Shown here in pieces: positions 53,301-64,000 of a stretch of DNA of 64,000 bases. A program made the position numbers and the translations under genes. The notes beneath the pieces are model-generated. The model was not told where the DNA came from. It worked only from the letters and a program-made list of their open reading frames with translations, and ran no database searches. The stretch is from Corbicula japonica. Taxonomy: Eukaryota > Mollusca > Bivalvia > Venerida > Cyrenidae. How positions within the stretch are numbered: the first letter of the stretch is position 1; each line of letters starts with the position of its first letter. The DNA lies in assembly GCA_038501625.1 (NCBI GenBank), contig JAZAYU010000013.1:5022001-5086000 (forward strand). Reading direction: 5' to 3'.

Positions 53301-56300
53301 AGAATCTTTTTATCAATTTAAAAAAAGAATCCAACAGAATCTTTTATCAATTAAAAAAGAATCATTTATGAATTTAAAATCGGAAAAAAATGCAGCCCCA
53401 ATACTGAACATTAGCTGAATAGTATATCGTCTTGTACTTGACTTAAACTGGAAATCCCTCCTTAGCAAAAATAACACCCGAAACGAGTTTGTTTATTCAT
53501 CAATTCATCGATAGTCTTCGAAAGTCCGAAGACAATTTGTAGACAGTTGTTTGCCACAGCTCTCATCGAAAAAGCTAACATTTAAATATTGAGACGTTTG
53601 TTTGAATAGATAAAAAGGGAACATTGGAAGTCACCGAACACGACAAAACAATGAAAACATTGCAGGCTCAGTTGATTGAGCCTGTTAAGCAAAAATGGAA
53701 ATGCCGCCTACCCCGTGTTGAGCACAACTCAGTTTTTACACAAATAAAGAGTACAACTTCGATCCGTCCCAACCGATGATTTGCATCGGACGGCGCTCAT
53801 CGAGCTTAACTGCCATCACGGATTGAATGTACGGGGAGACTTTTTATGACTGCCACATATTGTAATTAAAATTGAAAATCTACTATATCATATAAAATTT
53901 AAAACTAATGTACTAAAACTTACACAATGACATACGCCAATAGCAAATATTATCAACAGCGTTTAGTGGTATCGTAATCAACCCATAATCTGGGCGCGTA
54001 ATGGAAAAAGATACATTTGGACTGTTGACGCCATTCTTAAAATTACGTTTTAAAATTTAGCAGACGACTTATTGTGCATTTCGTGGTAATAATAACATTT
54101 TATTTTCAAAATTTATAACCGAATTTTAATTATGAGAACTTTATAGAAAAGTATCGGTTTTTCCTAAATATAGTGACAACTAAATTGTAAAAATATTGAT
54201 TTTTAAGACGCCTTTTCCCGTGGCCTGTCCTAATTAATAAATATTGACCGTCCTACACTTACCAGCTCCTTGACCACCTCCCATTTGTCCATTCCGTCCG
54301 TTGTTAGCCGGAGGAGGGGGTAAATCAAATCCACCGTTGTTTTGCGGACCTGTATCAGAAGAAAACATTTAACACTATTGTTAAATTGTTTTTTTATGTC
54401 TAAATGTTAATAGTTATAGGTAATGATTAATGAGTGATTTGCCCATAACAAAAAGGATTTTGAATTGAAAATAAAATAATTGCTCTGGTATTATGATTTT
54501 TTTTGGTGTTTTACCTACAAGTTATGCTTCGAATTCCTTTTTTTTTTCGTAAAAATATTTTAATTTGGCTCATTATAGTTTATACACGTGTTTACTTAAA
54601 ATCAAAAACACCAACTTTTTCTTTGTTAATATGTTCTTATTAAATTCTTTTTAATCAAATAACTTAACGGAATTCCAATGAGGATTATTTTGTCGTAATT
54701 TCAGGGTCTCTTCAAAAGAAGTTCAATTCAGTATTCAATGTTTTTCATTTTGGGTATGATAAACAATTGACATACCTGGTCTCTGTCGCCTCTGAGAAGG
54801 TGGTGGGCGTGTCGGCGGCTCAGTTGTTTGAGGGTCGGGTTCGTTCATCACTGCGGACCTGCTAGGGAATCTCTTTGGTTGTCCTACAATATTTATGTAC
54901 ATTATTCTTCAATATTTAAACTTTTTTTATATTTTCAACGCCACTTCGTGTTTCATTATTATTTTGTTTTAGATTTATTTAGCTTTAGTTGAACAAGCCC
55001 TTTTTGATCATCATGAATATTTGAATAGAAAAAAAGCACACACCACATGTTCAGATAAAATTATACCTTTTAAGTTTGATCATCATGAAATATTGATAAA
55101 ATAATTAACGTTTAATCTTAGTAACGTAATGTTTAACCATTATGAATATTTTGATACATTAAATAGTAGGATATTGGTTTTACAAGAAACTGATGAAAAT
55201 GTAATTTGCCAAAAGAGCTTTGGAATGCTATGTTCACAATTGGCATAGCCCTAGAGTAAAAATACATTGCTCCGGAAATTACAAGTGAACTTTAAAAAAT
55301 CTTTTTATTTTGTGCTTTAATGAATAGTTAACGATACTTAAAAACATATCTATTTAATGGCACCAAGATATTTTTATGACGTGAAATCGTGTCGTCATAT
55401 TCTCAAAATTGAACCTGTTTTCTTAATGTTCCCATTTAGTGCGGAAAAAGGTGAAATTAAAGTAAAGTACTCCTGTTTCAATGCTATGCATTACCACTTG
55501 TATTTTTTATTACCTTAAATTTTTATCAAATAGTTAGCCTTCCTAATCAAAGTAGTTTATCGTTGTAAATAGTTTGATATAATAGTTAGCCATCTTCGAT
55601 TATGTGTTTTCACTGGTAAACAGTCAAAACATTTTTAGAATTACAAAACAAATTGTGTTCCATTAAATGGAACTATTTAGGATTATTTCTAAATCTCTAC
55701 ACCTTGGTTACACTAAAGATTTATGACGTGCAAAAATGCTTCGCTTTTAAGATATGACATTATGTAAATGCTATGCTATAACTGACACACGTTTACAACT
55801 TTAAATGTTATTATACGTGCTTTATATATAAGCTGTCATATGCATGTCTCCGTCACTCATTGCAAATACAATTTTTCATGTTTAAATTTGTTGTGACTTA
55901 AACAGAGCATTAACCTCCGAAATAATTCATGATGACTCTTGAAAAAGTCTATTTTCATTTAAAGTTTAAAAGCTAAACCAAAACCAATAATGCCTAGCTC
56001 CGGAAAACCTATGTTCTTAGAAATTTCACGGCATATGATGAATTTCTAATACTTTACCTTTTGGGCATCAGTTATAATAGAAAAAAACCGAACCGCCGTT
56101 TAGTTATACCTAGCGATTGCCAAATTATACTCTCCGGATATTGTCGGAAATAGCCGGAAATTCTCGTTGTCACGGGTTTTCATGTTTGTTGTTTTATTAT
56201 TTTCATTATATCAGTTTACTGTTCCCCTTGTTTCGCTGTATATTCTTTATAAAGAGATTGTTATTTGTATAGTATTTGAAATAATAAGAATACAATAAAC

Positions 56301-59300
56301 ATCGCGTCTTCTAGAATGCAGCAAAGCCTTTGAAATGACGTAAGTTTGTGAATGTGAAAGACATATTATATTTCCTAATAAAACTACAGTATTGTTTCTT
56401 GAGTTCGCTCTTCACATAAGGAGGAGAGAAAACACTCCTAACAGAGGATCTCCGAATACCGAAAATTGTTTGACTTAAGATTGAGCATAGTTGAATTTTA
56501 GTCGTCATTCGGAATACTTTTCATGAAGAGCGAACAAAAGAACTATCCTAAAGTTTTGACCAATCGCCGCTTGTGTTTTGAATGTGTATATTGTTGATCG
56601 AACTCGCTCTTAAGATGTTACTCTGGAGCATTATATTCAATTTAAGAATATGAATAAGTACCGGGGAATACCAGATAAGACCATAACGAGTTATTAAAAG
56701 TACTACTCGTGCGAAAATAAATAGCCTACCCCTCCCATCAGACTAAGCATTAAAGATAATAAAGTTTGTTTGTTTTTTCGTAGGTAGCAAAGTTTCTGCG
56801 AATTTCCTTAATTAAGTTCGAAAAACACTCGGCACTTCATAGGTCTTCTCATCGGGAGATAAATTAAAATTGAAATCCGTATATCCAAAATAATCGAATA
56901 CTATCTTGCATTGGCTTAAACAAAATGATTTCTTTTTAGGAATTGCAGACTTACTGACCCAGTTAAAATACCAGCAGTGAACCTGTGGAGCACGTTATAA
57001 GATTGACATACACCGCACTGAACCTAACTGTGAGGCATCTTTTAAGATTGACTTACACCAATATATATATTATTGATGTGAATAAAAAATTGTCTGATTT
57101 GATGATGCAACAGATGTTTCCTACCAGAAGCTTGTATCTCGGGCGCCTGATTACCAAGAGCCTGTTCTCGGAGTCTAATCTCCTCAGCCTGTTTAAGGAT
57201 GACTGCTTCCTGTGCTGTTCTTTGACTATTCATTTGTTCTTGCTCACGTTTACGTTGCTCTTGCTGCTGTCTTTTTCTTAGCATTTCTTGGTGTTCCATT
57301 TGCCTTCGTTCCGTGTCAGACATCGGTACTAATCCTCCAACTGGTACACTAGCGCCAAGTTCATAACCCGGTGTCGGCTCAACAAGTTTTGAACTCTGGC
57401 CGCTATTTTGTTGTTTTGAACCGGAAGAAGATGTTTGTTGATTGGAACCGAAAGCAGATGTTTGTTGTTGTTGTAGTTGTTGTTGTTGTAAACCGGAAGT
57501 AGATGTTACGCCTGCGCTTTGACCTAAATCACTGGAGCCAGCTGTAGCCGCAGCTAATAACTCGCTTAAGAGAGGATTTCCTAAAACAACACAACATGCA
57601 AAATCAAAGCCATTCGACATGCTAAGTTCGTGCAAAGGTTGTGCAATCTAAGCGCATGCGCAAAGGGTTCATGCATATATTCCATTCTCGTGCAAATTGG
57701 CATTTTTTGTACATTATTTAGTTTGCAAAAATGGATATTAACATGAATAGTGTAAGAAGGCTGTAAATATTGTGCAGTGTTGCATTCTGTGCATGGGTGC
57801 AAGTCTTTAACAGAGGCGTATTATCGCTTGCATGTCAAATTATAAATTAAAGACAATGGCGATAGTTTCCGTTTTCACAAAGTTATGAATTTTACGTGTT
57901 CACCGTTTGCACAAAACTGAGCTTTTGAAAAGAGACCAACATAAGTTTACTCATAAGTGTAATTGAAGAAGAAAAAAAGTCTCTTGCATGTCTGTGTCAA
58001 AACAAAATGACCTTAAAAATCACGTACATCATGCAAACGGTGCTTATGTAAAATCAATAATGTTGTGAAATCGGAAACAGACGCAACTGTCTTTTATGGC
58101 CTGTGCGTTAATTGGAATCGGTTGGGCACATTTGTTTCCGCTTTTAAATCCAGTCAAATAACCGATAAAATAACCGATAAAAGCTCAGATAACCATAACA
58201 TTTACATTTTTATTCATATGTGTAATATTCCAACAAACTTTTGTGCTGACTCAGCAATAATAGTCCTCTTGGTAAAGATGTAAATTGGGGAACCCCACGG
58301 GAAAGGTGATTTCGGACATATTTTTGGCATTGTAGTTATTACTATAGTTGGATAGAACTTATGAGTATTCTATTATATTCAAAATTTAATGGAGATTTTG
58401 TTGCACAATTTGACATTGTAATGATATTTACATTTTCCCATGGCGTGCCCCAAATAAGAAAGCAAACCATGTGATGCACAAGCACAAGAAAACATGCATT
58501 TTTAAGGGGCCACAAAACACATAGGCAGTAACTCTCGTTGTTTTTTTTTCGATTTCCTGTATATTTACTATTTATTGAAACAAATATTCAGTATTAACTT
58601 ATAGTTTTTCTGTATTTCAAGCAATAACAAAGTAATATTATATTTTTATTACAACGGACTCGACGTATTGCAAACTGGAAAAAAATAAACCGATTTATCC
58701 TTCTATTTTTTCTGTAACAACTTAGTTATTCAAAAAACATTTAATTAACAAAAGCATTTTGAATTAGGTTACCACTAAAGCAGCAAACGAAATTAGGAAG
58801 CCAACATTTGCCTTCAAATATCAATCTAACAACATTTGTCATAACATATATAGCCCGGAATCTTGTCAAAACCGGTAGGCAATTGTTTTAACACGGAAAA
58901 CTTGACCTTGACCTTTTAATAACACTTAAGCCATTTGCGACATATTTCTATGTCATTTTAAAATCAAATGTCATTTTATCATTACACAGCGACACTAGCT
59001 AGTAAAGTATTAAGATTCCGACACCGACCTCATACTGAATCTAGGTCAACACATCCGCTACTTTCCAAAAAAGCTAGACTTTGGCATTATACGCACTTTC
59101 GTGGGACATGCAAGGACCTTATAAAACCTGATTCTTACGGAGCAGAAATTTCCAAAAAACGTTACTGATTGAATATCAAAACTCCTTTAATTTTCCCGAA
59201 GCATTATAACATTTTCCAGATACTATGTTACAGGTCAATATCTATTATACAGAAACAATATTTGTCAATAGTCGACAATGTCCTAAAGATCAGTAGTCGA

Positions 59301-62300
59301 CAATGTCCTAAAAGAAAACCTAAATTTTCTCCGCTTACAAAATCAAAATGCAGAATACAAAAATAATCTGCTTTGCTATCGTAAAAAGCACATCATGCGA
59401 ATTATTCCGAAGTTGTAGCATATTTCTAATCAAACATGTCAATTGGCTTCAAAGCATTTAACACGATTTGTTTGTTCTATTTCTTCTTCCGGCCACTCTT
59501 TTTAAACCAAAGTCACGTCCCAATGGTCAAAGGCCAACCCTCTTCAAGGTCATTTATACTGCACCGAATCCAAGTCCACTCATGAGGTTAAATGCACCGA
59601 ATGACCCCATTCCACCTGTAAATGTTACCATGGAAACTATTTTGAATGGATGGAATCTACGTGAAAATATGCTTGTACATGTATCAGTAAACATTTAGTG
59701 AATCTAAAACATTCTATATGATAAAATAGGTGATTCTTGATTGGGGGAAGTTAGCAAATGTTATTTCTCTGTTTATTTCGTTAGACCTATATCGTACAAA
59801 CAGTGACCTGCCAAAATCTTCCACACAAAGTATTTACTTGTATTTGTGAACCTACTAACATCCTTTTTTCATTATTTACTATTAAACTTACAAAATGCAG
59901 ATACATATTGAATTTCAGGTTTAATAGCAAAAAAATATCAGTATTTAATCACATATTATTCCTAAAAGTTTCACCTTTCAACTCTAATAATTACCGAGCT
60001 TTGTACATTACAAAGTATATTTTTCTTAATCTTTTCACAATTTCAACAATTATTAATCTTCATATTTATAGTCAATGTTTTACACTTTAACTGTAGCCGA
60101 ATTAAAAGACTGTAATAATTTGTATGGTATCTATGTTGTGTGGAAGAAATTGGTCAGTTATCATGACACATTAATAAAGCTACGGGTATAGTACAGCTAA
60201 TTACACAATGTAAGTTTTAGTTTTTAGTAGAATATGAACTTGTTTACAAAACAAACATTGTTGAGGTGCACGATGTAAGGACATTTCAGAAGCAAAACTT
60301 GGTGGAATTGTGTTTCATGCCATTATAACAGTGTAATAAAGCGGGGCAAGCAAATTTGGCAACTGTTAATGATCTGCCTTGGCAACTCGGCAGTGTCAGT
60401 ATGCTCAGCAACCAAAATGGGACGCATTTAACATCCAATGCACACGTGTAAAAATGAATCATTTTAAATCTCAGCGGCTTATTCTAAGCACATGTTAACA
60501 TTTCAATTAATCAAACGTCAAACAAACAAGCAACACCAAATTTAAGGATAAACTCTGTTAAATTAAGGGTTCCAAAATGTATCTAGCGCATTTGACACCA
60601 TGATAGGAATGAAGTGGCTAGGCACTGTCGCCAGAGTGGTTCAATCCCTCGTTCGAACCCGTTTCATAAGTGATAAAGATTTTTTTCCTGTTTTGGTTAA
60701 AATATGAAAATTGGTAACCGTATGTAAAAAGCTATGTTTGCTATTATAATATATCTGTTTTAAGCTTTCTCATACCATTATGTTGATTTCCTATATACAG
60801 TGCCACAAAGGTGTGGTATTATAGTAGCATGTCCCAGTTGCTGACATACATATATGTGCAAAGCGGTGGCAGAATAGCAATAAGCTTGCAAGCTAAATTG
60901 TGAATAATCTACTCAATTTTATCTCAATTTTCTCGAAAAAATGTAACGATCGAAAAAGAAATTGTTTTATTTAATGGGTAAAAAATTAGTCCAAATGGCA
61001 TCTTTTACTATAGGCAATGGGACAAAATAGAATATAAAGAATCTAGCAATTAATTAAAAGACTGGTATTATTTTGCACGTGCAAAAGTATACCCACCTGA
61101 TGTGAGAAAATCTGAAAAGATGCAAGTTTTTAATCTAAATAATTATCAAGTATATAAAAACAGAATTACCTATTGAAAAAAAGCGTTAGGAAACTTTTGT
61201 TAATATATTATATTAGCATAACACTTTTATACGCATTTCGACATGAACAATTAAAAATATTGATTTTAAAAATCAGCGTGCAATGTTTATACATATTTCT
61301 TCACTAACATTAAGCTAGCTATGGGTATTTTAAATTCCTTGTTTTGATTTCAGCCAGTATTTTGCAATGGTGGTCCTCTTTAAACTATTATTAGAGTTGA
61401 TTAAACATACTTTGTGAAAACTATACAATTACATCAAGAGACAGTCACTGTGATATAATTTAGCGTTATTTGGGTCATCTGTAGTTTTAATAAATCATGA
61501 CAATATAACCATCAATTGATAATTATAGCAGGTGGAAAAAGCAGCGATTTGGCGTGAAAGTGTGACAAGAAACTAATGTCAGAGTCTTTGCATAAGCCGG
61601 GTGCCATTGTCAGTCAGTGCATGAGTCTATTGCAGTCGAGATTGTCTTTGAACACTAATTTTAGGGCTTCTATAATAGTAACACTTATGTTGTGTATTCG
61701 CAGCTTAGCTAAAACTGTAGACACGTCTTTATATACGACAATTTATCCAAATTATAATTCTTTGCTTAAATATTATGTAGGATTTTAAACATGAATATTT
61801 TAATATTATATTCTTATTTTAACTCTTTACTGCATGGTAACAGCTTATATTCCATGTGCGACCAGGGTTGAAGGTTAAAAAGATGAGATTGGAAACCAGT
61901 CTCAAATCTCAAGCATCTGATTGGCTGAAATGGCGACAAGTCGCCATTTCAGCCAATCAGATGCTCGAGATTTGAGACTGGTTTCCATGCTCAGTTTTAT
62001 AACCTTGGGACCAGGGTATATTCAGATACTCTCGCACATCCGGCACGCAGTCTGATCTGATTCTACACTAGTCGCATCTTGGCAAGAAACCAACTGAATC
62101 TTAATGCGAAAATAATAGATCCAGAACAGAGTGCTCGAAAATCAAGGCTGGCCTTAATCTATAAAGTCTCAAATCTTAAGCATATAAAAGGCTGGATTAG
62201 AGACAAGTCTCTTTTTGGCCGATCAGATCCTTAAGATTTGGGATTTATCTTTATTCTCAGTTCTATGATCTTGGATATGGTCGCACGTCAGATATAAGCC

Positions 62301-62440
62301 GCATTCATACAGTAAAAGAATAGTTGTTTAAATGTGTGTGCCATGAAAAAGAATCGTACCTGGGCCGTCAGGGTTCATCATTGCCATAGCAAGGCTGCTC
62401 GCTGCTCCCCCACCTGCGCCGCCTAGCAAAGCTCCTAAAG
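47360..62440 (-). CDS. Gly/Met-rich matrix-type protein, ten exons, 5' partial
   Basis: Exons in transcript order: 62440-62360, 59615-59565, 57580-57125, 54883-54776, 54349-54263, 53217-52885, 51318-51220, 50125-49997, 48778-48695, 47427-47360 (stop). They join as one open frame of at least 498 residues. Apart from the unseen 5' boundary, every intron is phase 1 and splits a Gly codon. Exon composition differs: an Ala/Gly/Met start, a 152-residue Gln/Ser-rich exon with a Q-run and a charged Glu/Arg coiled-coil-like stretch (MLRKRQQQEQRKREQEQ), a Pro/Thr-rich exon, a GGMGG/LSALFGG/LSALLGG exon of 111 residues, and a compact non-repetitive exon (MDANQVADLMGGRPGPVPM, HTPDQIADILG). The C-terminus is GMPGAGGAGG...RGGQRG. 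No signal peptide is seen because the first exon is missing. The composition suggests an extracellular structural protein (shell, ligament or byssus type), which is inference. The second exon uses an unusual donor, GTGCAG. Confidence 0.85.
47754..48316. mobile_element. TIR element in last intron of the Gly-rich gene
   Basis: The left TATACTGAACAAAAATAAAA AGTATCCACTTT faces the right end, whose reverse complement is TATACTCAACAAAAATAAAA AGTATCCACTTT. The inverted repeats are about 32 bp with one mismatch, and there is no coding interior. TA lies at both outer ends. Confidence 0.75.
48967..48983. repeat. Poly-C run
   Basis: About 17 consecutive C (G on the transcribed strand) inside an intron of the Gly-rich gene. 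Length errors are likely here in any assembly. Confidence 0.9.
50450..50720 (+). repeat. Dispersed repeat family A, copy 7 (diverged)
   Basis: GGTTGGGTTGGAGCTAATTC ACCAAGACA, CGGTTCGAAGGCGGTAACCC and AACACATGCTCTCTGTTTTC are recognisable. The terminal segment is diverged. It lies in an intron of the Gly-rich gene. Confidence 0.6.
50725..50920. repeat. Dispersed repeat family F, copy 1
   Basis: ATTGCAGGCTCGGTTTGATT GAGCCTGTT, CGATGGTTTGCATATGGCGG and flanking blocks match a second copy at 53,640-53,850 (ATTGCAGGCTCAGTTGATTG AGCCTGTT, CGATGATTTGCATCGGACGG). Confidence 0.6.
52211..52290 (-). mobile_element. Truncated LINE 3' tail
   Basis: On the minus strand the sequence reads GCTTTCAAAGCTCAACAGAG C...TATATAAATAGACTTTA CTTGACTTG. 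This resembles the last 90 bp of the 39-43 kb LINE (AAAGCTCTACAGAGC ... AAATAAATATTACTTGACTT G). It is likely a 5'-truncated insertion of a related element. Confidence 0.5.
53640..53850. repeat. Dispersed repeat family F, copy 2
   Basis: The partner of 50,725-50,920, with the same order of GAGCCTGTT palindrome, CGCCTA block and GATTTGCATC block. It is intronic in the Gly-rich gene. Confidence 0.6.
60610..60665 (+). repeat. tRNA-like repeat, copy 3
   Basis: GTGGCTAGGCACTGTCGCCA GAGTGG...CCCTCGTTCGAA CCCG carries the same variable-arm-like block and a B-box-like GTTCGAACCCG as the copies at 4.4 and 5.3 kb. The A box is poor. Confidence 0.45.
61862..62017. repeat. Foldback MITE family C, copy 4 (best preserved)
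   Basis: A nearly perfect palindrome around AAATGGCGACAAGTCGCCAT TT, with arms GAAACCAGTCTCAAATCTCA AGCATCTGATTGGCTG and the inverse. The outer ends are CCAGGGTTGAAGGTTA and TAACCTTGGGACCAGG. It lies in intron 1 of the visible Gly-rich gene. Confidence 0.9.
62018..62125. repeat. Family E repeat fragment
   Basis: CATCCGGCACGCAGTCTGAT CTGATTCTACACTAGTCGCA followed by ATCTTAATGCG...ATAGATC CAGA shows the family E arrangement, diverged. Confidence 0.5.
62130..62280. repeat. Foldback MITE family C, copy 5 (diverged)
   Basis: TCTCAAATCTTAAGCATATA AAAGGCTGGATTAGAGAC faces GATCCTTAAGATTTGGGATT TATC. It has the same layout as the neighbouring 61,862-62,017 copy, with more substitutions. Confidence 0.6.
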
Positions 62441-64000
62441 CTAGTCGTGACAAACGAATAGAAAATCAAAAGCTCCATGTTTGAACAGAAAGTGACACAT
62501 TAGTATCAAGTATTTAGTAAACCACGCCCTCCTAAATTCGGCACAAAACTTATTTGTCCGATTTTTTCTGACATGACTGGGCGGTCTTGACCTGTTTAGA
62601 CGAATTTAGACGACCCAAAATTTTGAGGATCGTACTTAGTCATTTGCAAAACTCACAGTTGTTAAAGTATTTATCACAATTTCATAATTCACGAAAACAG
62701 CTAGAAGCACGTAAATGTGCAAACAATTACAGTTCGAGCATGCTTTTGCATACCCATATCTTTTATCGAAATCCGCCCATTCAGGTCAGAGGAGCAAGAA
62801 AACAAACAAGTTACACAAAAGAATCTGAAAAAGGATACAACAACGAATACAATTACGAAGTTGCTAAACAAGAATGAAAGTCTTCAAGACAGGTAGGGAA
62901 ATCCTAAACTTCTTCTTTCTCATTAAATGCAGCATGAAAAAGGCATGAAGAAGTAAAATAACTGCAACTTTGTACAAAGTCATACAAGAACAGAGTAAGT
63001 TTAGCTAACTTTTATGATGAAAAAAAGCTTTAAATATAAAGTGTATTGTAAAAAGTTTTGTCATTACTTAAAATCTTAACATTATGAAGAATAGTAGTAA
63101 ATACGAGAGTATGTGATTCATTGTATATAAGAAAATATAGTGAGTGAAAGAAAACAAGAGCATATGAGTTATGTGTAAGTCGGATAGATTGTGAATGAAA
63201 GCGAAAATGTATTCAACTTTGGCTTCAAATAGTAACAGTCAGTTTTGTGTCGTTTTATTGTTTTCGTTGTTTAGTTTGAATAACGTTAACATGACATTTA
63301 CTGGATAATTTTTGCATAATTTGATGAAGTGTTATGAAAGCCATTATTCACGTGTTTGAAGCAGGCAATGTTGTGAATGTGCAACGTGCTGGTGGCAAGG
63401 CTGGTGTAGAGAAGAAACCCAAAACAACTTCAAACAATACAAATACAGTTACGTGCGAATAAAATTTAACAACACTTTGAATGAAATATATGTATTTTGT
63501 ATGGAAAGAATATGTATGAAACCTCCACAGGTTTATGACAAAACTACATCGAATAACTTTATTGATAGGTTTCGCTGACATTTTTGCAACAAGAAGGACA
63601 TTATGAACATCGCAAGATCTAAATAGTAACATAAGACTGACATTAACGAAGTAGTTTGATCTGTTTTATCCGGAAAGTGAATAAAAGATGCCAATTTGCA
63701 GAAAGAAAGATGCTTTTTGCTGGCGATACACTATATTTGCGACAGACCCGTTGTACATTAAAAACTCTGATGTACAAAGCAATGTCTTTTTAGCAAATTT
63801 GACGCTGAAAGCCTTTTGTTTTTTTTTGTTAAATAATAATAAATAGATAACCTCAACGACATACAGTTGCGGTGGCGGCGTCTAGCCAAACATGCAAGAC
63901 ACTGACACAGTGCATACCATCCTTATCCCCACCCCAACAGAATAGTTCAAGTACGTCTATATACTGCCACACACAATGTTTGACATTCTGCATGGTATTA
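62441..64000. other. Upstream part of the Gly-rich gene or intergenic, no exon seen
   Basis: I looked for another minus-strand Gly-rich, phase-1 exon or a signal-peptide exon and found none I could support. The frames at 62,587-62,877 (+) and 63,348-63,632 (-) have no recognisable domain. The first exon(s) of the Gly-rich gene probably lie beyond the window. Confidence 0.4.

Overview
The window is AT-rich, intron-rich animal DNA, most likely from a bivalve mollusc. That assignment is an inference. It rests on compact secreted-type genes (a single-domain C-type lectin, a Gly/Met-rich matrix-type protein, sulfotransferase-like genes), a thioredoxin-like protein 1 gene with canonical GT-AG introns, and a very high load of MITE-like and tandem repeats of the kind usual in bivalves. 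There are no bacterial operons, ribosome binding sites or CRISPR arrays. Most long open frames are chance frames in repeats or shadows of real exons.

Layout. 1-3,150: AT-rich intergenic DNA with one copy of a roughly 400 bp dispersed repeat and a foldback repeat. 3,162-4,350 (-): a carbohydrate-sulfotransferase-like pseudogene with two frameshifts. 4,400-13,550: repeats, including a tRNA-like unit, a 95 bp minisatellite, GA/GACA and ATT microsatellites, a 77-78 bp minisatellite, a perfect-looking palindrome and a Tc1-like non-autonomous element. 14,018-15,093 (+): an intact sulfotransferase-like terminal exon. A TIR element with TAAA flanks lies just after it, followed by a rearranged 3' fragment of the same gene type at 16.4-16.6 kb. 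16,877-19,030: an element with about eleven 166 bp internal repeats and Helentron-like ends.

20,399-34,848 (+): the complete nine-exon TXNL1 gene, 289 codons plus stop, reconstructed exon by exon with every phase consistent. It has an N-terminal thioredoxin domain with CGPC and a C-terminal PITH domain. The gene is littered with partial exon copies. There are two decayed copies of the exon 4 end, one decayed exon 6, four extra exon 7 copies in a 97 bp array, and thirteen extra copies of the exon 9 splice acceptor in a 47 bp array.

36,887-46,523 (+): a four-exon C-type lectin gene (signal peptide exon plus three lectin-domain exons) with an in-frame TAG. Its first intron holds a full-length-looking non-LTR retrotransposon (39.2-43.2 kb). 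The 1,141-residue ORF of that element joins a 2A-like motif, a PHD-type zinc finger, an APE endonuclease and a YADD reverse transcriptase.

47,360-62,440 (-): ten exons of a Gly/Met-rich protein gene. Every intron is phase 1 and splits a glycine codon. The 5' end probably lies beyond the right edge of the window. The protein looks like a structural extracellular matrix protein (shell, ligament or byssus type), but the sequence does not prove this. 62,441-64,000 contains no gene I can support.

The clearest unusual signal is the repeated conversion of TXNL1 splice-site and exon-start sequence into local minisatellites. The uniform phase-1, Gly-splitting architecture of the matrix-type gene comes next.
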